From: VFKU01 sp964620045
GTDB taxonomy: Bacteria; Hydrogenedentota; Hydrogenedentia; Hydrogenedentales; GCA-2746185
NCBI GenBank assembly: GCA_964620045.1
Contig: CAZUJL010000006.1
Location: forward strand, 100,829-164,828
Reading direction: 5' to 3'
DNA length: 64,000 bases
Every line of letters begins with the position of its first letter. Position 1 is the first letter of the stretch. Both the position numbers and the translations under genes were made by a program. Below the pieces are notes generated by a model. It saw only the letters and a list, made by a program, of their open reading frames with translations, searched no databases and was not told the origin of the DNA. Shown here one piece after another: positions 1 to 8,143 of this stretch.

Positions 1-160
1 CGCCGGTGCCCGTGGAGGGCGGATCGACCTCGACCAGTTTTGCCGGATCGCCGAAGAATTTCTGCGCGTCCTGCACCGAAAGTCGTTTGAATTCGGAGAG
101 GAGCGTCGGCGGCCGGATGTCGGCCTCGTGCATTTCCTGTGTGACGACGACGTGTTTCAT
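1..160 (-). CDS. Incomplete gene at window edge, unknown (possible methyltransferase N-terminus)
   Basis: Only the first 53 codons are in the window; the gene runs off the left edge. Reading begins MKHVVVTQEMHEADIRPP and continues with an Asp/Gln/Phe-rich stretch (FKRLSVQDAQKFFG) and LVEVDPPSTGTG. The early EADIRP plus LVEVD pattern resembles the N-terminus of some class I SAM-dependent methyltransferases, but too little is visible to assign a family, so that is a weak guess. The ATG sits only ten bases after a perfect TATAAT, so the mRNA may have almost no leader and no Shine-Dalgarno. It is the nearest gene to the divergent 244-1125 region but shares its strand. Confidence 0.6.
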   Translation of the reverse strand, partial: MKHVVVTQEMHEADIRPPTLLSEFKRLSVQDAQKFFGDPAKLVEVDPPSTGTG

Positions 161-170
161 GCGGGCGTGG

Positions 171-176
171 ATTATA
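171..176 (-). promoter_or_regulatory. Perfect -10 box directly before a start codon
   Basis: TATAAT on the minus strand ends ten bases before the ATG at 160. A transcript starting seven or so bases after it would be nearly leaderless. I see no convincing -35 hexamer 17 bases upstream, so the match could be chance in a GC-rich setting, where however TATAAT is rare. Confidence 0.4.
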
Positions 177-243
177 GCGGGATTCGGAGGGGGTCACAAG
201 GAAACCCGTGGTCCGCAGATGGCGCCGATGGGCGCGGATAGCG

Positions 244-1125
244 CTACTTTTCGGGCTCGGCCTCTGTCTCGGCCGGCGGCGGATTGAGGCGGTTCACCGC
301 GAACTTGCCGAGCGCGTCGCCCGCCATCTCCGCGCGTTTGTAGTAATCGAGTGCGGCGTCAGTGTGACCTTGTTCTTCCTCGTAGACGCCTCGCCAAAAT
401 ATCGCCACGCTCGGCGCGCCGTTGAAATCCTGAACTTCCGAAAGAGTCTCAAGTCCACCAATCCAACCAACTTGAATCTTTGCGAGAGCAAAAGAAACCG
501 CATACGCATCTTCTGTATTAGCGTACGGTTCAGGAAAAAAAAATTCAGCCACCAGGCTCGCGTCGAAGCTGCGCCGACGAAAGTCAGGCGTACTGTTGAC
601 GGCGTTGCTGTTGTCATAAGTTTCAAATTCGAAGGTCAACTTATCGAAATTACCCCGAGCCGCCGCGATGTGTGCTAGTCCATAGTGCGCTTCGCCTGAT
701 CCGTCCAGTGGAAACGCCGCCAAGACTTCGTTGTAGGTTGCTTCGGCTTCATCCAGCTTTCCGCATGCGATTTGTGCGCGGGCGAGGAGGAGCCTCGCGA
801 TGGGTTGCTGGTCCGGCGGGATCGCGGCGACGCCTTCCGCGGCGATATCGAGCGCGCGCTCGGGGCTTTTCATCTCAATGAGCATATTGATGAACAGGCC
901 GCGCATATATAGGTTGGTCGGGTCGACGCGGAGGTAGTCCTCGAATTCGATGAGTTTCCCGGAGCCGTTGCGGCGCTCGACGTTGGCGAGTTGTTGCTGC
1001 TCGTAGACCCGCAGGGCGAAGGCGTAGCCGTAGCGGGCGTAGAGGCCGGTGACGATCACGAAAAGGATGAAAAGAATGGCCGCGAGGCTGAATGCGCGTT
1101 TGAGGGCGGATATGGGCGCGGACAT
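244..1125 (-). CDS. Membrane-anchored TPR-like protein
   Basis: A 293-residue protein with one N-terminal membrane helix (about residues 11-30, FSLAAILFILFVIVTGLYAR) and a soluble remainder with helical-repeat character: PERALDIAAEGVAAIPP, GKLDEAEATYNEVLAAFP and GHTDAALDYYKRAEMAGD are typical tetratricopeptide helices. TPR proteins of this layout act as scaffolds on the periplasmic or cytoplasmic face; the partner is not evident. I start at MSAPISALKR (1125); a GTG-like start six codons earlier (1143) is possible. It is divergent from the O-antigen-ligase-like gene at 1193, so the two may share a control region of under 70 bases. The C-terminus ends in an acidic PAETEAEPEK tail. Confidence 0.75.
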   Translation of the reverse strand: MSAPISALKRAFSLAAILFILFVIVTGLYARYGYAFALRVYEQQQLANVERRNGSGKLIEFEDYLRVDPTNLYMRGLFINMLIEMKSPERALDIAAEGVAAIPPDQQPIARLLLARAQIACGKLDEAEATYNEVLAAFPLDGSGEAHYGLAHIAAARGNFDKLTFEFETYDNSNAVNSTPDFRRRSFDASLVAEFFFPEPYANTEDAYAVSFALAKIQVGWIGGLETLSEVQDFNGAPSVAIFWRGVYEEEQGHTDAALDYYKRAEMAGDALGKFAVNRLNPPPAETEAEPEK

Positions 1126-1192
1126 GATAGAGAATTGTAGCAAGTAGCCGTGGGGTTTGCGTGATGCTGCGCAGGCGTGTCACATTGAACGG

Positions 1193-2524
1193 GTGACGAC
1201 ATCTTCGCAGTTTGATACCTCGCCCGCGCCCGGCCGATTCGAGACCGCGCTTTCGCTGTTTTTTTTGGTGTATCTCGCGCTCGCCTGCCTGATTCTCGCG
1301 CCGCTGATCGACATCAACGAGCCGAAGTGGCTGGTGGTGCGCGTGGGCGCGCCGTTGCTGTTTGCAGCGGTGGTATTGCGCGATGTGGCCAGGGGCCGGT
1401 GGCCGGCGGTGGGGGCGATTGGGTGGTTGGCCGTCGCGTTGCTTGCGCTTCATTTTATTTCGCTGCCCGGCGCCATCAATCTTGGACACGGCTTCACTGA
1501 AATAAGCCGCTTGGTCGGACTCATTTGTACTTACTTCGTCGCGGCGCGTATTGGGTCGAGCCCAACGGGCCGCGATCGCGTGTTGTGGATGCTGCTGCTG
1601 ATCGGCGCGGCGAGTTCGATATACGGCATCGCGCAGCACTTTGGCCGCGACTTCATCACATGGCAGCAGCACGATGAAGTGCCCGTCGCGCGCGGGGTGT
1701 CGTTTTACGGCCACGCGACCTTCGCGGGTTCGGTGATCATCCAGATCATTCCAATCGCGCTCGGGCTGCTGCTTGCGCGACGGAGTTGGGCTGCGCGACT
1801 CGTGGCCGGCGTAGCGCTCGCGCTCATGCTGTACCACCTGTCGTTCACTGGCGCGCGCATGGCGACGATCAGCTTCGTGCTCACGATCGCGGGCGCGGCG
1901 CTGTGGTTGGTGTTGCAACGCCGCCGCGAGCGGAAAGGTCCTGCCGGCGCGGGCAAGCGTGCACTCGCGGCCGGACTCGCCGTGGTGCTGTTGATCGCCG
2001 TGCTCGGCGGATGGTTTCTGATCCGCGCGTGGCAGGCCAAGGAAAGTGATCTGTTCGCGATTCGCCAGGCCAGCTTCGCATTGCGCATCTACCAGTGGGA
2101 GACCGCGAGCCGTGTGATTTTCGCGCATCCATTCAACGGTGTCGGCGCGGGAAACTATGAGATCGTCTCGCCGGAATATTGGAACCGCATCGAGCAGATG
2201 CGCACGGTGCGCACCGGCCGCTGGATGCAGCAGGCGCACAATGAATATTTGCAGACGGCGGCGGAACTCGGCCTGCCCGGCGTCGCGGTGCTGATCGCGA
2301 TTGTGTCCTGCGGACTCATATTTGCGTTGGATTCCGCCGCACGCGCTCCGTCGTCGGCGGAACGTTACATCGCCTTGGCGCTGGCCGCGTCGCTCGGCGC
2401 GATCGCGCTGGATGCGAACATCACGTTTTCGCTGCAGGCGCCCGCGTCTGCGCTGATGTTCTGGACCGTGCTCGGCTTAATCGCCGGCAGCAGCGCCAGC
2501 GGGAACCGCGCCGGTCAGCACTAG
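1193..2524 (+). CDS. O-antigen ligase/polymerase-like membrane protein (Wzy_C)
   Basis: About 440 residues with ten or more hydrophobic helices and the marks of the O-antigen ligase (WaaL)/Wzy family: a central SFTGARMATISFVL stretch, a large periplasmic loop containing HPFNGVGAGNYE, and the HNEYLQTAAELGLPG motif whose His is conserved in these enzymes. Family members join or polymerise glycans on undecaprenyl or lipid A carriers in the periplasm. GTG at 1193 is preferred; an in-frame TTG at 1157 adds 12 residues. The 3' end overlaps the convergent response-regulator gene by 48 bases. Whether it is a ligase, polymerase or protein glycosyltransferase (PglL-like) cannot be decided here. Confidence 0.8.
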   Translation: MTTSSQFDTSPAPGRFETALSLFFLVYLALACLILAPLIDINEPKWLVVRVGAPLLFAAVVLRDVARGRWPAVGAIGWLAVALLALHFISLPGAINLGHGFTEISRLVGLICTYFVAARIGSSPTGRDRVLWMLLLIGAASSIYGIAQHFGRDFITWQQHDEVPVARGVSFYGHATFAGSVIIQIIPIALGLLLARRSWAARLVAGVALALMLYHLSFTGARMATISFVLTIAGAALWLVLQRRRERKGPAGAGKRALAAGLAVVLLIAVLGGWFLIRAWQAKESDLFAIRQASFALRIYQWETASRVIFAHPFNGVGAGNYEIVSPEYWNRIEQMRTVRTGRWMQQAHNEYLQTAAELGLPGVAVLIAIVSCGLIFALDSAARAPSSAERYIALALAASLGAIALDANITFSLQAPASALMFWTVLGLIAGSSASGNRAGQH

Positions 2525-2875
2525 CTCCACGGCATTCACAATGTCGCGCACGCGAAACGGTTTGAGCAGCGTCTGGTCCGCGCCGTTGATGACGGAACTC
2601 TGCAGGTTCTTTTCCACCATGAACGTGTCCGCGCCGGACATCGCGATGATTTTCACGTCGCGCGAGCGTTCCCGCAGCGCGCGCACCGTTTCCAGCCCGT
2701 TCATGCCGGGCATGTGCAGGTCGGTGATCACGACGTCGGCCGGACACTTGGCGTAAAAGCGAAGGCCCTCGGCACCCTCCGAGGCCACGACCACCGAGTG
2801 GCCGCCATCCTCGAGGATGTTCTTGATCACGTCGCAAATATCGGGTTGGTCGTCGATTACCAGGATTCGCGCCAT
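2477..2875 (-). CDS. Single-domain response regulator
   Basis: A 132-residue stand-alone receiver domain (CheY type) starting MARILVIDDQPDICD. The acidic pair (IDDQ), phospho-acceptor Asp in VVITDLHMPGMNGLE, the Ser/Thr switch position in IIAMSGAD and the conserved Lys in TLLKPF are all present, so it should be phosphorylatable. A short Ala/Gly-rich tail (AVPAGAAAGD) follows. There is no output domain, so it works through a protein partner; no histidine kinase is adjacent. Its last 48 bases overlap the end of the convergent gene. The 5' leader contains a hairpin at 2890-2919. Confidence 0.88.
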   Translation of the reverse strand: MARILVIDDQPDICDVIKNILEDGGHSVVVASEGAEGLRFYAKCPADVVITDLHMPGMNGLETVRALRERSRDVKIIAMSGADTFMVEKNLQSSVINGADQTLLKPFRVRDIVNAVELVLTGAVPAGAAAGD

Positions 2876-2889
2876 ACGGTGAATCCTCC

Positions 2890-2919
2890 ATCCCCGCGGG
2901 CCCCAAACATTGCGGGGAT
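2890..2919 (-). other. Leader hairpin before the response regulator
   Basis: Perfect 8-base arms ATCCCCGC / GCGGGGAT (2890-2897 and 2912-2919) with a 14-base loop, lying 15 bases upstream of the ATG at 2875 in the transcribed leader. It would sit near the ribosome binding site and could affect translation; function is inference. Confidence 0.5.
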
Positions 2920-2999
2920 TGCGGACTTTTTGAATTGTACCATTCACCCCGATGAGCGGAGTTAAGGCCTTGGCATGATTTGGGTTATGGCGATCCGCT

Positions 3000-3029
3000 T
3001 TGACACATTGACGGTTTTCTTGCGATAAT
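3000..3029 (+). promoter_or_regulatory. Sigma-70-like promoter
   Basis: TTGACA (3000-3005), 18 bases, GATAAT (3024-3029). Predicted start near 3036, 27 bases before the ATG at 3063. One of the best promoter matches in the window. Confidence 0.65.
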
Positions 3030-3062
3030 TTAGGTGGGTAGAGAGGCAGAGGTTCCAGGCGC

Positions 3063-3695
3063 ATGGGACTGAGCATTGGCCAAATACCCGCTGCTGTGGC
3101 GGGACTGCGATCCAGCCCGGAGTTCGGACGTGTCCGGCTTCGGGAGGACACCGATCCGTCCATTCCGCGCCGCGCCGCCAGCAACGACGAGACGCCCGCG
3201 CTCGGTCTCGGCCGCCGCGAAGAGGCTCTGCCGCGTGCCGGTTTCGGCGAAGGCACGCTTTCGCCGCAGGGCGCCGCGCTGCGCACCGTAAACCGCACCA
3301 TTGAGGCGTCCCGCCGCGCGTTGCCGTCGCTCGACGACATCCGTTCGCGGTTTCAGGCGAATGCCGCCGACGCGCGCCGCGAAGCGCAGGAAGCCAATCT
3401 TGCCGCGCAGCGCGAAGACCGCGTGGCCCAGCGTGAAGTAGCGCCGCGCGAAGTGCCGCAACGCGCCGTGGAAGAACGCCCGACGATTCAGCGCGTGGAG
3501 CGGCGTATTCCGGAAGCTGCGGCGCAGGCGCGCCGGTTCATCAGCAGTGTGAACGACGCGGCGGGGCAGGCGGTCGAACGCAGTGGCGGGGAAGTGCCCG
3601 CACGGCCGACCGGTGCGTCCATTCAGATTCGTGGCGAGCGCACGGCGATCGACGATCGCGATGAGCAGCGCCCGCGCATCGACGTGCGGGTTTAG
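3063..3695 (+). CDS. Unknown Arg/Glu/Gln-rich protein
   Basis: A 210-residue protein with no recognised domain, no signal peptide and no membrane helix. The middle (about residues 95-150) is a highly charged, probably helical or coiled region rich in Arg, Glu, Gln and Ala (for example NAADARREAQEANLAAQRED, VAQREVAPREVPQRAVEE); the ends are Pro/Gly/Arg-rich and likely disordered. It starts MGLSIGQIPAAVAGL. It has its own strong promoter at 3000-3029 and is single-gene. Its stop overlaps the stop of the convergent pseudopilin by four bases. Composition alone suggests a structural or scaffold role, but I do not assign one. Confidence 0.7.
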   Translation: MGLSIGQIPAAVAGLRSSPEFGRVRLREDTDPSIPRRAASNDETPALGLGRREEALPRAGFGEGTLSPQGAALRTVNRTIEASRRALPSLDDIRSRFQANAADARREAQEANLAAQREDRVAQREVAPREVPQRAVEERPTIQRVERRIPEAAAQARRFISSVNDAAGQAVERSGGEVPARPTGASIQIRGERTAIDDRDEQRPRIDVRV

Positions 3696-4747
3696 CTACC
3701 CGCGTAGATAATCGGGCCGTCGCCCTTTGGATACTTGCCCGGCATGTCGTTGTCCGGATTGTCTGCTTGTCCAGAAACACGTGACGAGAAATTGAAGTCC
3801 AGTTCGCCGTCGCCCTTGCCGCCTGCTTCGAAGTCGCGCGTGGCGAGGAAATAGGTGGCAAGCCCCAGCAGGTGATATTGATTCACGAAGTCGTACGAGT
3901 TTCCGGCAGTGTCGAGACCCATTCGATCCACTTCAACCACAATTCCATTCGTGCCGGAGGCGAAGTTCGGGCCGACACTGATGAGCACAAACTTGTCGTA
4001 GCTCGGCGGCGGGAAGGACAATTGCGTGCGGATCGCGTCCAGGGCTTGCTGGTCGAGGTTGAAGGGCCGCGGATCGCTGGTATTGCCATTCCGTTCCGCC
4101 ATGTCGTACATGATTTTGCGGAACACGCGCGCCTGGCGTTCGTTGACTGCAATATAAATGAACGGACGCGAGTCGTTGGTCGCCGCTAATTGTTCCTCGA
4201 CGTCCATGATGGTGTTCGTGTCGCTGTTATCGGCGCCGTCGTTGCCCAGGTACAACTCTGTGTAATTGAACGAATACGTCTGGTTGCCGCCGTTGAACAC
4301 GCCGCGCGGGGCGAATTCCAGCCGCGAGATCGTGCCGTCCCGGTCGGTGTCGTAGCCGTTGCCGCGGCTCCAGCGGTCATTCAATTTTTCGTTGCCGTGT
4401 TCGCGCAACGCAGCCATCCACGGCAGCAGGAAAAACGAGTGGTTCTGGGTGATTGTTCCGTCGTTCAGCAGGTTCACAATGTCCTGGGCGCGCGTGCCCG
4501 GATCGGAAAAGCGCGTATCTTTTAGGAACACCGGGCTCAGATAGCCGTAGGTGGGCGGCAACGAATTATGATCGGTGTAATACGCAATCAGCGCCGTGCG
4601 TAGCTGCGTCATTGTGTTCATTGTGTCGGACATCTTCGCCTTCATAATCACGCGGGGCAGGGCGACCGCGACGAATCCGGCAAGAATGCCGATGATGGCG
4701 ATGACAACGAGAAGTTCGACAAGCGTGAAACCGCGGCGGGGACGCAT
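3692..4747 (-). CDS. Type II-like pseudopilin with EF-hand loop
   Basis: A 351-residue type IV pilin-like protein. The prepilin signal MRPRRG/FTLVELLVVIAIIG is classic: cleavage between Gly6 and Phe7, Glu at mature position 5, then a long hydrophobic helix that would pack in a pseudopilus. The periplasmic part is far larger than in ordinary GspG (about 140 residues) and includes DTDRDGTISRLE at residues 133-144, a textbook 12-residue EF-hand calcium loop. Many Asn/Asp-rich loops follow. A GGAG sits seven bases before the ATG at 4747, which fixes the start, and a promoter lies at 4791-4819. No secretion ATPase or peptidase is adjacent, so it is an orphan pseudopilin here, as is common in Planctomycetes and relatives. 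Confidence 0.85.
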   Translation of the reverse strand: MRPRRGFTLVELLVVIAIIGILAGFVAVALPRVIMKAKMSDTMNTMTQLRTALIAYYTDHNSLPPTYGYLSPVFLKDTRFSDPGTRAQDIVNLLNDGTITQNHSFFLLPWMAALREHGNEKLNDRWSRGNGYDTDRDGTISRLEFAPRGVFNGGNQTYSFNYTELYLGNDGADNSDTNTIMDVEEQLAATNDSRPFIYIAVNERQARVFRKIMYDMAERNGNTSDPRPFNLDQQALDAIRTQLSFPPPSYDKFVLISVGPNFASGTNGIVVEVDRMGLDTAGNSYDFVNQYHLLGLATYFLATRDFEAGGKGDGELDFNFSSRVSGQADNPDNDMPGKYPKGDGPIIYAGS

Positions 4748-4790
4748 CGGTGGTCTCCAACTGTTTTCGAGAGGTGTTCTATCGTGATCG

Positions 4791-4819
4791 AGTCTAACAG
4801 AGGGTCGGAAAAGCTGCAA
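4791..4819 (-). promoter_or_regulatory. Sigma-70-like promoter for the pseudopilin
   Basis: On the minus strand TTGCAG (4819-4814), 17 bases, TAGACT (4796-4791). Start predicted near 4784, giving a leader of about 37 bases to the ATG at 4747. It lies back to back with the helicase promoter at 4830-4858. Confidence 0.5.
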
Positions 4820-4829
4820 CCGTAACTCC

Positions 4830-4858
4830 TTGAACCACAAGCGGTTCATGCGTAGTAT
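4830..4858 (+). promoter_or_regulatory. Sigma-70-like promoter for the pcrA operon
   Basis: TTGAAC (4830-4835), 17 bases, TAGTAT (4853-4858). Start predicted near 4865, which supports the helicase start at 4905 rather than any earlier codon. Confidence 0.55.
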
Positions 4859-4904
4859 CGGCGCTTTTCGCGCCTTTCTTAGGCGCAACCTCCATGGGCA
4901 ATTG

Positions 4905-7052
4905 ATGAATTCGTCAGGCATTAAACTGAATACACAACAACACGACGCGGTCACCGCGCCGGACGGGCCCGCGCTGGTTTTGGCGGGCGCGGGCTCCGGC
5001 AAGACACGCGTGATTGTCGAGCGGATCGTGTGGCTGATTGACGAGCGCGGCATTGACCCGCGCTCGATTCTCGCCGTGACCTTCACCAACCGCGCCGCCG
5101 AGGAAATGCGCCATCGCGTGATGCAGCGCCTGGGCACCGAGCGCCTGGCGAGTTGGGTCGGCACCTTCCACTCGTTTGGCTTGTTTGTGCTGCGGCGCGA
5201 GATGGAGCGGCTGGGGCGGTCCAAAACCTTCAGCGTGTTCGACGACACGGACCAGATGGGCCTGATGAAACGGCTCATCAAGGAGCTCGGGTCGAACTAT
5301 GAAGCCGTGTCGCCGCGCGAGGCGCTGCACTGGATCAGCGCGCTGAAGGGCGAGCTCAAAATCCCGGGCGTTGACCCCGAAGATGCGGACGATCCCGAAG
5401 AGCAGTCGTACCGCGAGCTGTGGAAGCGCTACCACGTGGCGCTGGAGCGGGCGAGCGCGGTCGATTTCGACGACCTGATTGTGCTGACGGCGCGATTGCT
5501 GCAAGACAACGACGAAGTGCGCGAACGCTATCGCCGGCGGTATCGCCATGTGCTGGTGGATGAGTATCAGGACACGAACCACGCGCAGTACGTAATCGCG
5601 CGGGCGCTCGCGGGCGACGGCGGCAACCTGTTTGTCGTGGGCGACGAAGACCAGAGCATTTACTCCTGGCGCGGCGCGGATCTGCAGAACATTCTCGATT
5701 TCGAAAAAGACTTTCCTGGCGCGCGTGTGTTCAGGCTTGAACAAAACTATCGCAGCACGGCGCCGATCCTGGCCGCGGCGAACGGTGTCGTGGCGAACAA
5801 TAAGCAACGTCTCGGCAAAACGCTGTGGACCGATCAGTCCGGCGGCGAAGCCGTGCAGTATTTTCAAGCGCGGACTGGCGAGGACGAAGCGCGTTACGTC
5901 GTCGAGAGCGCGCAGAAGCGCGGCCTGTCGAGCGGCAGCGTGGCGGTATTGATGCGCACGAACGGCCAGTCGCGCGCGATCGAAGAAGCCTGCCTGCGCA
6001 AGCAACTGCCGTATACCGTGCTGGGCGGCGTGAAATTTTACGGCCGCAAGGAAATCAAGGACCTGCTCGCCTATTTGCGGCTGCTGGTGAATCCGAACGA
6101 CGACGAGGCGCTGCGCCGTGTCATCAATGTACCCTCGCGCGGTATCGGCGATGTGACTCTCGAAAAAATCGCGCAGACGGCGCACGAGCGCCCCATCATG
6201 CAGGCGCTGCGCGAGATGGTGGGTATCGGTGCGTTTTCAGGCAAGGCGCAGGAAGCGCTGAGTGAGTTCACAACGTTACTCGAGGACTTGACGAAGGAAT
6301 CCGAGGAAATTGGTATAGCGCCGCTCGTCGAAAAATTGATGGAGCGCACCGGCTACCGCGAATTCGTGCGCCTGAGCGACGAGAAGGATTTTCGCACACG
6401 TCTCGAAGTCGTCGACGAGTTCGTGTCCGCCTGCACACAATACGACGAACGCAGGCCTGACGGATCGCTGGAAGATTATCTGCAAGAGCTCAGCCTGTTG
6501 AGCGACACCGACGGGCTCGATCCCGCAGCGCCGCAATTGAAACTGCTGACGTGCCACAGCGCGAAGGGCCTCGAATTCGATCATGTCTACCTCGTCGGCC
6601 TGGAAGAAGGCTTCCTGCCGCACGCGTCCTCGCTGGACGAAGATGACGACGTAGAGGAGGAACGCCGGCTTTGCTACGTTGCCATGACCCGCGCGCGCAA
6701 AAGCCTTGTGCTCAGCGCCGCCGAGCAGCGCGTTGTCTTCGGCGAAACGCGCGATCGCATGGTCTCGCGCTTTGTGGACGAAATTCCGCCGCAGCATTTG
6801 GTGCGCATTGGCACGGGTTCAGGAAAAGGCGGCGCGAAACCGGCACCCGGCGGCATTGCGGCGGCGCAACGCGCGGACACGAACCGGCTCAAGACCGGCA
6901 CCCGCGTCCGGCATGCCAAATTCGGTAAGGGCGTGGTAATGTACACCGTAGGGTCGGGGCCGAAACTCAAGGTGACGATTCGGTTCGCCACGGGCGTCTC
7001 GCGGCAGTTCATGGCGAGCGCGGCGCCGATCGAAATACTGGAAGGGAAGTGA
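4905..7052 (+). CDS. pcrA: UvrD/PcrA-family DNA helicase
   Basis: A 715-residue superfamily 1A 3'-5' helicase. Visible motifs in order: Q-motif LNTQQHDAV, Walker A AGAGSGKT, Ia TFTNRAAEEM, II DEYQDTNHAQY, III VVGDEDQSIYSWRGAD, IV QNYRST, V TCHSAKGLEFDHVYL, VI CYVAMTRARKSL. The C-terminus (GTRVRHAKFGKGVV onward) is the small beta-barrel found in PcrA/UvrD that contacts RNA polymerase. It unwinds DNA in nucleotide-excision and mismatch repair and removes obstacles to replication. I start at MNSSGIKLNTQQ because the promoter at 4830-4858 would begin transcription after the earlier in-frame starts. The stop overlaps the pheA start by four bases (GTGA), so the two are coupled. Confidence 0.93.
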   Translation: MNSSGIKLNTQQHDAVTAPDGPALVLAGAGSGKTRVIVERIVWLIDERGIDPRSILAVTFTNRAAEEMRHRVMQRLGTERLASWVGTFHSFGLFVLRREMERLGRSKTFSVFDDTDQMGLMKRLIKELGSNYEAVSPREALHWISALKGELKIPGVDPEDADDPEEQSYRELWKRYHVALERASAVDFDDLIVLTARLLQDNDEVRERYRRRYRHVLVDEYQDTNHAQYVIARALAGDGGNLFVVGDEDQSIYSWRGADLQNILDFEKDFPGARVFRLEQNYRSTAPILAAANGVVANNKQRLGKTLWTDQSGGEAVQYFQARTGEDEARYVVESAQKRGLSSGSVAVLMRTNGQSRAIEEACLRKQLPYTVLGGVKFYGRKEIKDLLAYLRLLVNPNDDEALRRVINVPSRGIGDVTLEKIAQTAHERPIMQALREMVGIGAFSGKAQEALSEFTTLLEDLTKESEEIGIAPLVEKLMERTGYREFVRLSDEKDFRTRLEVVDEFVSACTQYDERRPDGSLEDYLQELSLLSDTDGLDPAAPQLKLLTCHSAKGLEFDHVYLVGLEEGFLPHASSLDEDDDVEEERRLCYVAMTRARKSLVLSAAEQRVVFGETRDRMVSRFVDEIPPQHLVRIGTGSGKGGAKPAPGGIAAAQRADTNRLKTGTRVRHAKFGKGVVMYTVGSGPKLKVTIRFATGVSRQFMASAAPIEILEGK

Positions 7053-8125
7053 CGGTGGGATTGGACGAACTCCGGGCGCGCATTGATGCGCTCGACGCGC
7101 AGATTCTGGATCTGCTGAACGACCGCGCACGCGCCGTGATCGAGGTTGGCAAGATCAAGCACTCGACGAACGCCGTCTATTATGTCCCCGAGCGCGAGAA
7201 GGCCGTGTTCGACAAGCTGAAGGCGGCCAACAAAGGGCCGTTGCCCGATGCCGCGGTGCGCTCGATCTACCGTGAAGTCATGAGCTCGCTGCGCGCGCTG
7301 GAAAAATCGACGACCGTGGCTTTTCTGGGGCCGCTGCACACATTCAGCCAGCTCGCGGCGCAGCGCATTTTTGGCGCGACCGCCGAATTGCACCCCATGC
7401 CGACGGTGAACGACATCTTTACTGAAGTCGAGCGACAGCGCATGGACTACGGCGTCGTGCCGGTGGAAAGCTCCATGGGCGGTGGCGTGAGCGATACGCT
7501 GGACCGCTTTGTGCAATCCGATTTGAAGATCGTGAACGAAGTGCTGCTGCACGTCAGCCAGAACCTGTTGTCGCGTGCACCGCTCGAAAAAATCGAACGC
7601 GTGTATTCGAAGGACCAGTCGTTCTACCAATGCCGCAACTGGCTGCAGGCCAACCTGCCGCGCGCGGAGCGCATTCCTGTTTCCAGCACCGCCGAGGCTG
7701 CGCGGATTGCGTCCACCGAGAACGGCGCGGCTGCGATTGGCAGCATTCTGGCCGCCGAACCCTATGGTTTGGACGTTGTCGGCGAGCGCATCGAGGATTC
7801 GCCGCACAACTACACCCGGTTTTTCGCGATCGGGCGGCAGTTGGTGAAGGCGACGGGCAAGGACAAGACCTCGCTGTTGCTGTCGATTCGCAACACGCCG
7901 GGCGCGCTGCACGATTTGATTCTGCCCTTTGCCGAGGCGGGCATCGATCTCACGAAGATTGAGTCGCGGCCCTCGCGCAAGAAAGCATGGGACTATGTGT
8001 TCTTTGTCGACCTGATGGGCCACATCGAAGATCCCAGAGTGTCGAACACGATTGAAAAAATTGCGAAGAATTGCACCGAACTCAAAGTGCTCGGGTCGTA
8101 CCCGCGCGGCGAAGTCGAGAGCTAA
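7049..8125 (+). CDS. pheA: Bifunctional chorismate mutase / prephenate dehydratase (P-protein)
   Basis: A 358-residue P-protein making phenylpyruvate for phenylalanine. Residues 1-90 are an AroQ chorismate mutase (LDELRARIDALDAQILDLLN, VIEVGKIK). The prephenate dehydratase follows (TVAFLGPLHTFSQLAAQRIFG; VVPVESSMGGGVSDTLD; NYTRFFAIG with the catalytic Thr of the TRF motif). The C-terminal ACT domain has TPGALHDLILPFAEAGIDLTKIESRPSRK, including the ESRP motif that binds phenylalanine, so feedback inhibition is expected. GTG start overlaps the helicase stop. Tyrosine synthesis is handled by tyrA at 48233 in a different operon. Confidence 0.94.
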   Translation: MTVGLDELRARIDALDAQILDLLNDRARAVIEVGKIKHSTNAVYYVPEREKAVFDKLKAANKGPLPDAAVRSIYREVMSSLRALEKSTTVAFLGPLHTFSQLAAQRIFGATAELHPMPTVNDIFTEVERQRMDYGVVPVESSMGGGVSDTLDRFVQSDLKIVNEVLLHVSQNLLSRAPLEKIERVYSKDQSFYQCRNWLQANLPRAERIPVSSTAEAARIASTENGAAAIGSILAAEPYGLDVVGERIEDSPHNYTRFFAIGRQLVKATGKDKTSLLLSIRNTPGALHDLILPFAEAGIDLTKIESRPSRKKAWDYVFFVDLMGHIEDPRVSNTIEKIAKNCTELKVLGSYPRGEVES

Positions 8126-8143
8126 TCGCAAGGAGATATACCC

